The notes under the pieces were generated by a model. That model was not told where the DNA came from, searched no databases, and saw only the letters and a list, made by a program, of their open reading frames with translations. The translations under genes were made by a program, and so were the position numbers. 13,145 nucleotides of DNA, taken from assembly GCA_036397395.1 (NCBI GenBank), contig DASWIZ010000026.1, positions 1-13,145 of the forward strand, written 5' to 3'. The DNA is from DASRUP01 sp036397395. Lineage in GTDB: Bacteria > Patescibacteriota > Minisyncoccia > Minisyncoccales > UBA10102. Below are positions 6,218 to 12,297 of this stretch, piece by piece (position 1 is the stretch's first letter; every line of letters starts with the position of its first letter).

Positions 6218-6246
6218 AATATAGCAAATTTCACCTTTTTTGTCTA
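6218..6246 (-). promoter_or_regulatory. promoter of the minus-strand small RNA
   Basis: On the minus strand: TAGACA (6246-6241), exactly 17 nt, TATATT (6223-6218). The expected transcription start is near 6211-6212, exactly where the outer stem of the small RNA begins. Confidence 0.75.
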
Positions 6247-6249
6247 GGG

Positions 6250-6258
6250 TTATCCACA
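6250..6258 (+). promoter_or_regulatory. perfect DnaA-box 9-mer
   Basis: TTATCCACA, the strict DnaA-box consensus, 4 nt behind the -35 of the small-RNA promoter. A single box is not an origin; it may be a regulatory site or chance. Confidence 0.4.
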
Positions 6259-6276
6259 GCCAGCCTAGTCTGACAT

Positions 6277-6302
6277 AAAGCTCCTCGTAAGGAAGCTTTT
6301 TT
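6277..6302 (+). terminator. intrinsic terminator, plus strand
   Basis: AAAGCTCCT-cgta-AGG(a)AGCTTT forms an 8-9 bp stem with one bulged A and is followed by TTTTTT up to 6302. It would stop read-through from the RM cassette before the permease promoter. Confidence 0.55.
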
Positions 6303-6310
6303 GTTATACT
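6302..6310 (+). promoter_or_regulatory. extended -10 promoter of the permease operon
   Basis: TGTTATACT fits the extended -10 form TGnTATAAT; no good -35 is seen. Transcription would begin near 6317, at the first stem of the structured leader. Confidence 0.45.
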
Positions 6311-6318
6311 TACATAAT

Positions 6319-6417
6319 AAACCCCATTAGAGAAGTCGGGGTTTCGGGAACGTCGCAAATCATAAAAGATTTCTAACGATATTGAGTATCAAGCATACTC
6401 AATATTCTCTAACGGGG
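6319..6417 (+). promoter_or_regulatory. structured leader with competing stems, ending on the permease start codon
   Basis: CCCC at 6322-6325 can pair in two ways. Locally, AAACCCC (6319-6325) pairs with GGGGTTT (6338-6344). At long range, CCCCATTAGAGAA (6322-6334) pairs with TTCTCTAACGGGG (6405-6417), which reaches the first base of the GTG start. Between them stands a perfect 11-bp hairpin (6379-6389 with 6395-6405, loop CAAGC). The long-range stem would hide the start codon, the local one would free it. A related element occurs at 9912-9971. Confidence 0.5.
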
Positions 6418-7556
6418 TGAATAACAGGTTTTTGCTGGCGTTGGCAACATTGGTGGGAACCATAATTGGCGGAGGGATTTTTGGGTTGCCGTATGTTGTC
6501 TCAAAATCCGGCATACTGCCTGGATTGGTGTACTTTGTTGCGCTTGGGGGAGTGGTGCTGCTGCTGCACTTAATGTTTGGCGAAATTGCTTTGCGCACGC
6601 AGGCAAAACACCGGCTTATCGGGTACGCAAACATTTATTTGGGCGACTGGGCAAAAACCGTGGTAACGTTTTCTACTGTAGTGGGAGTTGTGGGGGCGCT
6701 GCTTGCCTATACCATTATCGCGGGAGACTTTTTACATTTACTGCTTTCTTCCGTTGTCCCGCTTTCCGTTCCGGCTTTCTCCCTGTTGTTTTGGGCGGCA
6801 GCAAGCATGTTTATTGTGCGGGGCATCCAGGCAATCGCGAAAATGGAACTGTTTATGAGTATTGCCTTGTTTGTGGTGGTAGGGGTTATTTTCCTGTTTG
6901 CCGCTCCCCATGTTGCGCTGGACAACTTTGTTTTATTTGACTCTTCTGCCTTGTTTTTTCCCTACGGCGTGGTACTGTTCGCTTTTATGGGGTTGGCGGC
7001 GGTTCCGGAAATTGCCGAATTGTTTAAAACCAAAAAGGAAAAACGCAGTTTGGACAACTTAATTGTATGGTCTTCGGTTATTTGCGGCGCTCTGTACGTA
7101 TTGTTTACCCTGTTTGTGGTTGGGGTGTCGGGATCGGCAACCTCGACAGACGCGTTGTCCGGGCTCATTCCGTTTCTTGGAGAAAAGGTTGTGCTTTTAG
7201 GGGCTATATTCGGTTTGATAGCCATAGCCGCTTCGTTTTTGGTGCTGGGAAACTATTTAAAAAACTCATTGCGATATGACTACAAAATGCCGTATGGCTG
7301 GGCAGTGGCGTTTACCGTTTTTACGCCCATTATGCTGTTTCTGTTTGGCTTGAGGGAGTTTATTGTGGTTATTGGGTTGGTGGGCGCTGTAATTGCGGCT
7401 TTGGAAGGTTCTGTGATTGCTTTGATTTTTCGAAAAGCGCAAAAGCGGGGCGACCGCATTCCAGAATACCAACTGCGGTTTCCCAAACCGCTTGTATTGT
7501 TGCTTGTTGCCTTGCTGGTTTTGGGCGCCGTAGTGGAAGTTGTCGCCCATATGTAG
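6417..7556 (+). CDS. amino-acid permease, APC/AAAP-like
   Basis: The 379-aa protein is almost entirely hydrophobic with about eleven membrane segments. TM1 contains TIIGGGIFGLPYVVSKSG (15-32), the broken helix with the GGGIFGLP motif that binds the amino-acid backbone in APC-superfamily and aromatic or branched permeases. The loop ELFKTKKEKRSLDNLI is the usual charged cytoplasmic loop. It should import amino acids by cation symport at the cytoplasmic membrane; the substrate is not predictable. The start is GTG 6417, because TM1 begins at residue 4 and no in-frame ATG precedes. The leader is structured. It is the first gene of an operon, with acylphosphatase 2 nt downstream. Amino-acid import suits an organism with few biosynthetic genes. 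Confidence 0.85.
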   Translation: MNNRFLLALATLVGTIIGGGIFGLPYVVSKSGILPGLVYFVALGGVVLLLHLMFGEIALRTQAKHRLIGYANIYLGDWAKTVVTFSTVVGVVGALLAYTIIAGDFLHLLLSSVVPLSVPAFSLLFWAAASMFIVRGIQAIAKMELFMSIALFVVVGVIFLFAAPHVALDNFVLFDSSALFFPYGVVLFAFMGLAAVPEIAELFKTKKEKRSLDNLIVWSSVICGALYVLFTLFVVGVSGSATSTDALSGLIPFLGEKVVLLGAIFGLIAIAASFLVLGNYLKNSLRYDYKMPYGWAVAFTVFTPIMLFLFGLREFIVVIGLVGAVIAALEGSVIALIFRKAQKRGDRIPEYQLRFPKPLVLLLVALLVLGAVVEVVAHM

Positions 7557-7558
7557 AT

Positions 7559-7849
7559 ATGGAAGAAAAAGCCAGAGTACACATATTCGTGAGTGGCCGG
7601 GTGCAGGGAGTGTTCTATAGAAAAGGCGCGCAAAAAGAAGCTCAAGAGCTTGGTGTAACCGGCTGGGCGCATAACCTGGCAGACGGCAGGGTAGAGCTGG
7701 TCGCGGAAGGGAAAGCAGAAAAGGTGCGGCAGTTTACAGAATGGTGCAAGCAAGGCACGCCCTTGGCAAAAGTGGACCATTGCGACGCGCAATTTGAGGA
7801 ATACACCGGGGATTTTGCCGATTTTTCCATTCGCGAGTTCGGGTTTTAG
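7559..7849 (+). CDS. acyP: acylphosphatase
   Basis: The 96-aa protein is a typical small acylphosphatase that hydrolyses carboxyl-phosphate bonds such as acetyl phosphate in the cytoplasm. The signature VSGRVQGVFYRKGAQKEA (11-28) holds the phosphate-binding loop with catalytic R21. GWAHNLADGRVELVAEG (35-51) holds the catalytic N39. The length matches the family. One variation is FYR where most have FFR or WFR. It starts 2 nt after the permease stop, so it is probably translated by reinitiation. There is no Shine-Dalgarno. Confidence 0.95.
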   Translation: MEEKARVHIFVSGRVQGVFYRKGAQKEAQELGVTGWAHNLADGRVELVAEGKAEKVRQFTEWCKQGTPLAKVDHCDAQFEEYTGDFADFSIREFGF

Positions 7850-7856
7850 GGCTTGC

Positions 7857-7886
7857 TTGCCCTGGACGGGGGAGGCGGGGTATAAT
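7857..7886 (+). promoter_or_regulatory. promoter giving a nearly leaderless mRNA
   Basis: TTGCCC (7857-7862), 18 nt, TATAAT (7881-7886). The start of transcription is expected near 7893, only about 3 nt before ATG 7896. This internal promoter would let the downstream three genes be expressed apart from the permease. Confidence 0.6.
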
Positions 7887-7895
7887 AAAGAATCT

Positions 7896-8285
7896 ATGAG
7901 GAAACTGAAATCGAAGATTCAGCAAAGCTATGGGTGGCAGAGATTTCCCAAATTTTCTTTAGGGTTTGTACCGGCACTTATTTCTTTTGAACTTGCCGTG
8001 AGCCTTTTTGTAGGCTATTTTATTGCCTATTTTCTTGCGGGCCCCAGAACAAAGCAAAAAGGACGGGTTCCGTCGTTTACGTTTCAATTTCGCCGGTATC
8101 GCGTTCATTTGCACCACTGGTTTATCTTTTCAAATATCTTACTCGTGGCCGCGATCACCCATTTTTTCGTGGTAACTCCTTTGCTGTTCTATGGATTTTT
8201 GGGAGGTATTGTTGCCCAAGGCATAGTTCACTACGAAGACTGGCGTACGTTTGTGCAAAAAGCGCCTAACCAGCTAGCGGGATGA
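7896..8285 (+). CDS. small membrane protein with HLHHW motif, family unknown
   Basis: The 129-aa protein has a basic N-terminus, TM1 at about 22-48, a basic loop [20 protein letters not shown], then VHLHHWFIF (70-78) entering TM2, and TM3 at about 95-112 with [16 protein letters not shown]. Histidines 71, 73, 74, 89 and 112 together with E114/D115 lie near the membrane surface and could bind a metal. I know similar HHW membrane proteins from Patescibacteria only as hypothetical. The frame is open further upstream, but ATG 7896 follows the promoter directly. Its stop overlaps the start of the VIT1-like transporter (ATGA, 8282-8285), pointing to a linked role in metal or envelope biology; that is inference. 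Confidence 0.7.
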   Translation: MRKLKSKIQQSYGWQRFPKFSLGFVPALISFELAVSLFVGYFIAYFLAGPRTKQKGRVPSFTFQFRRYRVHLHHWFIFSNILLVAAITHFFVVTPLLFYGFLGGIVAQGIVHYEDWRTFVQKAPNQLAG

Positions 8286-8809
8286 AAGCGTTTGTAGATA
8301 GATTTCGGCAAGGGGCGTATATTGGCGACTTTGTGTACGGGGCAAACGACGGCATTGTAACCACGTTTGCCGTGGTCGCGGGGGCCGCGGGCGCGCTGCT
8401 TTCGCCCGGAGTAATTATTATTTTGGGTTTCGCGAATCTGCTGGCCGATGGGTTTTCTATGGGGGCGTCTAATGCGCTTGCCATACGGGCAGAACACGAG
8501 CTCGAAAAGAGGGAAAGGGATTTGGTTACTCCCTTTCAACACGGGGTGGTAACCTTTAGCGCGTTTTTAGTTGCCGGGCTTATGCCCTTGCTTCCTTACT
8601 TGTTTAGTCTTTCTGCGGCCCATCAGTTTTTTGTTTCCAGCGTGTTGGCAGGAGTAGCTTTTTTCGCGGTGGGAGCGGCCCGCACGCTTATTACCAAAGG
8701 AAACGCAATAAAAGCAGGGCTCGAAGTATTGGTTATTGGCGGAATAGCCGCAATAGTGGCGTATGGCGTGGGATGGGGCATTAAAACGGCGTTTGGAATA
8801 GCAATATGA
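8282..8809 (+). CDS. VIT1/CCC1-family Fe2+/Mn2+ transporter
   Basis: The 175-aa protein carries the family marks [20 protein letters not shown] (residues 19-38, TM1) and [21 protein letters not shown] (53-73, TM2 and start of the cytoplasmic helix), then three more hydrophobic segments. VIT1/CCC1 proteins move ferrous iron or manganese out of the cytosol across the membrane. This copy is short: the cytoplasmic metal-binding helical insert of plant VIT1 is reduced to about 15 residues ([15 protein letters not shown]). It overlaps both neighbours by 4 nt, so the three genes from 7896 form one translationally coupled unit. Direction and ion preference are family inference. Confidence 0.88.
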   Translation: MKAFVDRFRQGAYIGDFVYGANDGIVTTFAVVAGAAGALLSPGVIIILGFANLLADGFSMGASNALAIRAEHELEKRERDLVTPFQHGVVTFSAFLVAGLMPLLPYLFSLSAAHQFFVSSVLAGVAFFAVGAARTLITKGNAIKAGLEVLVIGGIAAIVAYGVGWGIKTAFGIAI

Positions 8810-9543
8810 CGGCAGATTTTTTTAAAGCAAAGTTTGGATATGAAATAGAAGGCGTGTGGTTTCCGCGCGTAACTTCCATTACTTCGCCCTTTCAGAAAAA
8901 GTGGCAAGGATTGAGAAGCGCGGCAGAGTGGGGCACGTTGATTCACGAAACCGTAGAATCTATTTTACGGGGCGAAGAGGCGCAACCAGACAGGCGGTGT
9001 GAGGTAAGCATTGCAACGTTTTTGAGCTGGCGAAACCAGTACCCCATTGCGATTCAAAACCCCGCACACGACATCGAGAAACGGGTGTTCGACGTGGAAC
9101 ACGGATACGCGGGCACTATTGATATGGTGGCAGAGGTGGAAGGGGTGGTGGGCATTATTGATTTGAAAACAAGCACCGCCATTTACAAAGAACATTCATT
9201 GCAAACCGCGGCGTACCTGCAGGCGTACAACAAAACAAAAGGCATAGCAAAAGCATGCCAAACAAGATGGATTTTACGTTTAGACGAGTACGCAGAGTGC
9301 CTTGGATGTTTAGCGAAAAAGCGGAATAAATACGGAAGGGCAAGGGCGGTTGGCGGAAAAGACGCGTGCAACCATCAGTGGTCAGAGCTTAAGGGAGAGG
9401 TGGAGTTTAAGGAACTGGCCGATTACGAAAAAGATTTTGACGCGTTTTTGGATTTAAAAGAACGCTGGGAATGGGCAAACAAAGAATGGCTCGACCAAAT
9501 TCCCAATTACGAGAAAAACATTAGGCAATATACGTTGTTGTAA
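8806..9543 (+). CDS. PD-(D/E)XK (RecB/Cas4-like) nuclease with Cys/His insert
   Basis: The 245-aa protein shows the PD-(D/E)XK order of the RecB/PDDEXK_1 group: H47 in [11 protein letters not shown]106 in [13 protein letters not shown]119-L-K121 in GIIDLKTST, and Q133...Y137 in QTAAYLQAY. These are the metal and catalytic residues of nucleases that process DNA ends. After the fold comes an insert with C165-x2-C168 and, 20 residues on, C188-x-H190, a likely zinc site. No helicase or cas genes are nearby. It is coupled to the transporter by a 4-nt overlap (ATGA), although the functions look unrelated. It could be a phage-type exonuclease or a repair nuclease. The operon ends with a strong hairpin 6 nt behind the stop. 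Confidence 0.82.
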   Translation: MTADFFKAKFGYEIEGVWFPRVTSITSPFQKKWQGLRSAAEWGTLIHETVESILRGEEAQPDRRCEVSIATFLSWRNQYPIAIQNPAHDIEKRVFDVEHGYAGTIDMVAEVEGVVGIIDLKTSTAIYKEHSLQTAAYLQAYNKTKGIAKACQTRWILRLDEYAECLGCLAKKRNKYGRARAVGGKDACNHQWSELKGEVEFKELADYEKDFDAFLDLKERWEWANKEWLDQIPNYEKNIRQYTLL

Positions 9544-9549
9544 AATCGA

Positions 9550-9591
9550 AGACCCCACGCTACCTGTTGTGTGAATGTTAGCGTGGGGTCT
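9550..9591. terminator. 13-bp hairpin between convergent genes
   Basis: AGACCCCACGCTA (9550-9562) and TAGCGTGGGGTCT (9579-9591) pair perfectly around a 16-nt loop. It separates the nuclease gene (+) from the small gene on the minus strand. There is no T-run on either side, so it may act as a bidirectional barrier or RNA 3'-end protector rather than a classic terminator. Confidence 0.6.
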
Positions 9592-9596
9592 AGATG

Positions 9597-9845
9597 TCAG
9601 GCATTAGACTTCTCTTGGTCAAGGATGCCCTTAAATAAAAGTACCATTAAGTCTCGATAGGTTAGCCCGAAGGCTAACCCAAGTTCTAGGAATTCTTTTC
9701 CGCATTCTTCTTTAAATTCTTCAAGAGAAGTTACAGTTTTGTCTTCCTCCACAAGGAGCTTATAGGCGTAGTCCCTAAGAAGATTTAGATTTTCGCGGAA
9801 AGTCTGCTTTGGATCGGCTTTAACTATTTCTCTTTCGCGATACAT
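9597..9845 (-). CDS. 82-aa acidic helical protein, unknown
   Basis: I do not recognise the family. The 82 residues are predicted mainly helical and acidic (LLVEEDKTVTSLEEFKEECG), with one Cys and a more hydrophobic C-terminal helix LGLTYRDLMVLLFKGIL-like, but no membrane span. Unlike nearly all neighbours it has a purine-rich site GAGGGAAGGG about 5 nt before the ATG, so its start is well defined. Its promoter (TTGACG-17-TAATCT) overlaps the edge of a repeat element shared with the divergent EndoQ gene. Size and charge would suit a small regulator or partner protein; that is a guess. Confidence 0.65.
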   Translation of the reverse strand: MYREREIVKADPKQTFRENLNLLRDYAYKLLVEEDKTVTSLEEFKEECGKEFLELGLAFGLTYRDLMVLLFKGILDQEKSNA

Positions 9846-9882
9846 TGTATCCCTTCCCTCGTCTTAAGAGCTGGATTTATGC

Positions 9883-9911
9883 AGATTAGGGCTTTCAAGA
9901 AACCTCGTCAA
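9883..9911 (-). promoter_or_regulatory. promoter of the 82-aa gene
   Basis: On the minus strand: TTGACG (9911-9906), 17 nt, TAATCT (9888-9883). The leader would be about 30 nt and contain the GAGGGAAGGG ribosome site. Confidence 0.55.
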
Positions 9912-9971
9912 CCCCGTTAGAAACCCGATTTTCCCCAGCAACATAATTTAAGTCCATTGTCTCTAATGGGG
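9912..9971. repeat. inverted-repeat element CCCCGTTAGA...TCTAATGGGG
   Basis: CCCCGTTAGAAAC (9912-9924) faces GTCTCTAATGGGG (9959-9971): 13-nt arms, one G-T pair and one mismatch. It is closely related to the arms of the permease leader (6322-6334 and 6405-6417). It fills the space between the two divergent promoters and supplies part of each. Confidence 0.55.
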
Positions 9972-9985
9972 TCAAGTGGTATAAC
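9957..9985 (+). promoter_or_regulatory. promoter of EndoQ, leaderless transcript expected
   Basis: TTGTCT (9957-9962), 17 nt, TATAAC (9980-9985) with an extended -10 TGG directly before it. Transcription should start near 9992, i.e. at or 1 nt before ATG 9993, so the mRNA would have no leader. Confidence 0.62.
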
Positions 9986-9992
9986 ATAGGAT

Positions 9993-11258
9993 ATGAAGTT
10001 CGTTGGCGATTTTCACATTCATTCCAAGTACGCGAGGGCCACGTCGCAAGACATGAATTTGGAAAATTTGGACAAATGGGCAAAAATAAAGGGTATTGGC
10101 GTAATAAGCCCGGGCGACTTTACGCATCCCGCATGGTTTAAGGAATTGCAAGAAAAACTGGAACCAGCCGAGCAGGGTTTATATAGATTAAAGAAACCCG
10201 CCCCCGCTGAAGCTATGGCGAGCGAAGCACGTTTTATTTTAACCACAGAAATTAGCTGCATTTATTCCAAAGGCGGGCAGGTGCGCAAGGTGCATTTGCT
10301 TATTTTCGCACCCTCTCTTGAGGCGGTCGCAAAAATTAACGCGCATTTGGGCGTGCGGGGAAACCTAAAGGCAGACGGCAGGCCCATTATCGGGATTGAT
10401 TCGGTGGACGTGGTAAAAATTGCGTTAAGCGCTTCCCCAGACTGCATGGTAGTGCCTAGCCATATTTGGACGCCGTGGTTTGCCGTATTCGGGTCGAAAT
10501 CCGGGTTTAATTCACTTCAAGAATGTTTCGATGAATATACAAAGTATATCTATGCAGTGGAGACGGGGCTTAGCTCGGACCCTTTGATGAACTGGCGGTT
10601 GTCGCAGTTAGACAATATTACCTTAATAAGCAATTCCGATGCTCATTCTTTAGCTAAAATCGGCAGAGAAGCGAACGTGTTCGATACAGACGTAAGCTAC
10701 CAAGGGGTGACAGACGCCATTAAAACAAAAGACCCTGCCAAATTCTTGTTTACCGTGGAGTTTTTTCCGGAAGAAGGAAAATACCATTACGACGGCCATC
10801 GCCTGTGCCAAATAAGCATGAAACCGGAAGAATCCAAGAAAGTGCAAAATATATGCCCCAAATGCGGCAGGCCTTTGACCATTGGCGTAATGAACCGGGT
10901 GGCGGAGTTGGCAGATAGACCAGAGGGATACAGGCCAGAAAACGCCCCTGGGTTTAAAAGCCTGATACCATTAGAAGAAATTATCGCGGACAGTTTTGGC
11001 GTTGGCGTGGCTTCAAAACGGGTGCGGGAAGAATACGAAAAAATGATCCACAATTTGGGCAGTGAGTTTTCCATACTACTCGACACAGACGAGGCCGCGT
11101 TGCGCTCTGCGGCGCTCCCAGAGGTGGCGGAGGGCATTTTGCGCGTACGAGAAGGCAAAGTACACATTGAACCTGGCTACGACGGGGAATACGGCAAAAT
11201 CGAGATTTTTAAGGCAGGAGAGCAGCAAACCATAGCTCCGCAAAAATCTTTGTTTTAG
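9993..11258 (+). CDS. endoQ: EndoQ-type PHP-domain DNA endonuclease
   Basis: The 421-aa protein matches the endonuclease Q family (often misnamed 'DNA helicase UvrD'), which nicks DNA 5' to deaminated or abasic bases during repair. PHP metal ligands are visible: DFHIHS (6-11), D42 in SPGDFTHP, E86 in TTEIS, H101, H157 in VPSHIWTPW, and SDAH (215-218). The second domain has ICPKCGRPLTIGV (287-299) with C288/C291. The other expected zinc Cys pair is reduced to C272 (RLCQIS), so the zinc site may use another ligand. NRVAELADRPEG follows as in the family. The C-terminus reads QKSLF, close to the bacterial beta-clamp motif QL(S/D)LF. The length agrees with characterised EndoQ. It starts right at its promoter, and a kinase-like gene follows after 1 nt. 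Confidence 0.88.
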   Translation: MKFVGDFHIHSKYARATSQDMNLENLDKWAKIKGIGVISPGDFTHPAWFKELQEKLEPAEQGLYRLKKPAPAEAMASEARFILTTEISCIYSKGGQVRKVHLLIFAPSLEAVAKINAHLGVRGNLKADGRPIIGIDSVDVVKIALSASPDCMVVPSHIWTPWFAVFGSKSGFNSLQECFDEYTKYIYAVETGLSSDPLMNWRLSQLDNITLISNSDAHSLAKIGREANVFDTDVSYQGVTDAIKTKDPAKFLFTVEFFPEEGKYHYDGHRLCQISMKPEESKKVQNICPKCGRPLTIGVMNRVAELADRPEGYRPENAPGFKSLIPLEEIIADSFGVGVASKRVREEYEKMIHNLGSEFSILLDTDEAALRSAALPEVAEGILRVREGKVHIEPGYDGEYGKIEIFKAGEQQTIAPQKSLF

Positions 11259-11259
11259 T

Positions 11260-12231
11260 ATGCGAGACCGGGATTTTATTTACCGCTTGAATCCGCAATG
11301 GAGCGCCAAAACAGTGCGTATTACAAAAGCCGGCGGCCAAACAAACCGAAATTACGTTGTAACGCACAAAAACAAAAAGTTTTTTGTGCGCCTGCCGTGG
11401 GAAACCGATGTTATAAACAGAACGATTGAGGGGAAAAATATCCTTGCGCTTTCCAAAAATAAAAAACTCGCCTCGGTACTCCCAACGTACCACTGTTACA
11501 TTTTAGGAAAAAAAGACATTCTCAACCAGAAGGATAAGAATGTTTTTTTAGTTCCAGATGGTACTATGGTTGCACAATATATACAGGGGAAAGAGTATAG
11601 CCTGGAGCTTTTTGAAAACAAGAAATATCAGAAGCTGCTGGCTCAAGCGTTTTATGCGTTCCATACAAGCGGCGTGCGCTTTGTAAATATCTATGACGTG
11701 TTCCGAGATGAGACAGAAAAGTACCGAGTTGCCGCCCAAAAGCATTTCCTAAAAGACATCGTAACTCCAAAAACAATAGCCGTTTTTAGGAATCTTGAAC
11801 AACAGGCAAAAAAGAAGCTGATGTCTATAAAAAAGGGGGTTCCGACCCACAACGACTTTATCTTCCAAAACTTTCTTGTGGGCAAAAATAGTAAGGTCTA
11901 TTTGTCGGACTTTGAGTATGCGGGAATGAATAGGCGGGGAGGTATATGCTATGATTTTGGATTTTTGTTTGCCGATAACTTGTTTCGGAAGCCTGCCATA
12001 ACAAAAAACCTGTTTGAACAGTTTCTTTCAGTTGCAGACAAGGTTTATAAAAGAAAGCTGGATAGGGAACAAGTATATGCAGCCTCGCAAGCCGTAATTA
12101 TTATGCAGTTCTGGTGGGGGATTTTGCGATATGGTACGGTAAAAACCAAAAAAGAAAAGCAGTATTTTGCCAAATACATACAAGCCCGCGCCAAAAAAGC
12201 GCAGGAATTGGCAAAAACTTTGCAAATGTAA
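11260..12231 (+). CDS. LicA/choline-kinase-like phosphotransferase
   Basis: The 323-aa protein has the APH/choline-kinase fold. It shows GGQTNRNYVV (25-34, nucleotide loop), FFVRLPWET (41-49, where R44 stands near the usual ATP-contacting position), INRTIEGKN (52-60), the Brenner motif VPTHNDFIFQNFLV (194-207, with H197, D199 and N204) and LSDFEYAGMN (215-224, with metal-binding D217). The R-L-P...INR...E..N pattern is the one seen in LicA and eukaryotic choline/ethanolamine kinases. It should phosphorylate a small alcohol or amino-alcohol with ATP in the cytoplasm, perhaps for envelope decoration. The gene begins 1 nt after endoQ, so co-transcription is likely although no joint role is obvious. 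The end is followed by a modest hairpin at 12233-12276. Confidence 0.82.
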   Translation: MRDRDFIYRLNPQWSAKTVRITKAGGQTNRNYVVTHKNKKFFVRLPWETDVINRTIEGKNILALSKNKKLASVLPTYHCYILGKKDILNQKDKNVFLVPDGTMVAQYIQGKEYSLELFENKKYQKLLAQAFYAFHTSGVRFVNIYDVFRDETEKYRVAAQKHFLKDIVTPKTIAVFRNLEQQAKKKLMSIKKGVPTHNDFIFQNFLVGKNSKVYLSDFEYAGMNRRGGICYDFGFLFADNLFRKPAITKNLFEQFLSVADKVYKRKLDREQVYAASQAVIIMQFWWGILRYGTVKTKKEKQYFAKYIQARAKKAQELAKTLQM

Positions 12232-12232
12232 A

Positions 12233-12276
12233 GAGCCGACGCAGACATATTTTTGATTTTGTCATACAATCGGCTC
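12233..12276. terminator. hairpin between convergent genes
   Basis: GAGCCGA (12233-12239) pairs with TCGGCTC (12270-12276) over a 30-nt AT-rich loop. No clear T-run follows. It is a plausible 3' end for the kinase gene and lies at the change of base composition. Confidence 0.35.
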
Positions 12277-12297
12277 CTTGTTCGTATGGCACCCCCT

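Noticed and set aside
5977..6219. 80-aa frame behind the specificity subunit
   Set aside because: It spans the right repeat and the opposite strand of the small RNA; no recognisable protein features.
2482..6240. Classical tRNA-integrated island with direct att repeats
   Set aside because: I found no copy of the tRNA 3' end at the far side of the cassette; the flanking repeats are inverted, not direct.
6250..6258. Replication origin
   Set aside because: Only one perfect DnaA box and two one-mismatch boxes 4.3 kb away, without clustering, an unwinding element or dnaA/dnaN genes.
6134..6358. 74-aa minus-strand frame over the small-RNA promoter
   Set aside because: It covers the promoter, terminator hairpin and ncRNA; better explained by those signals.
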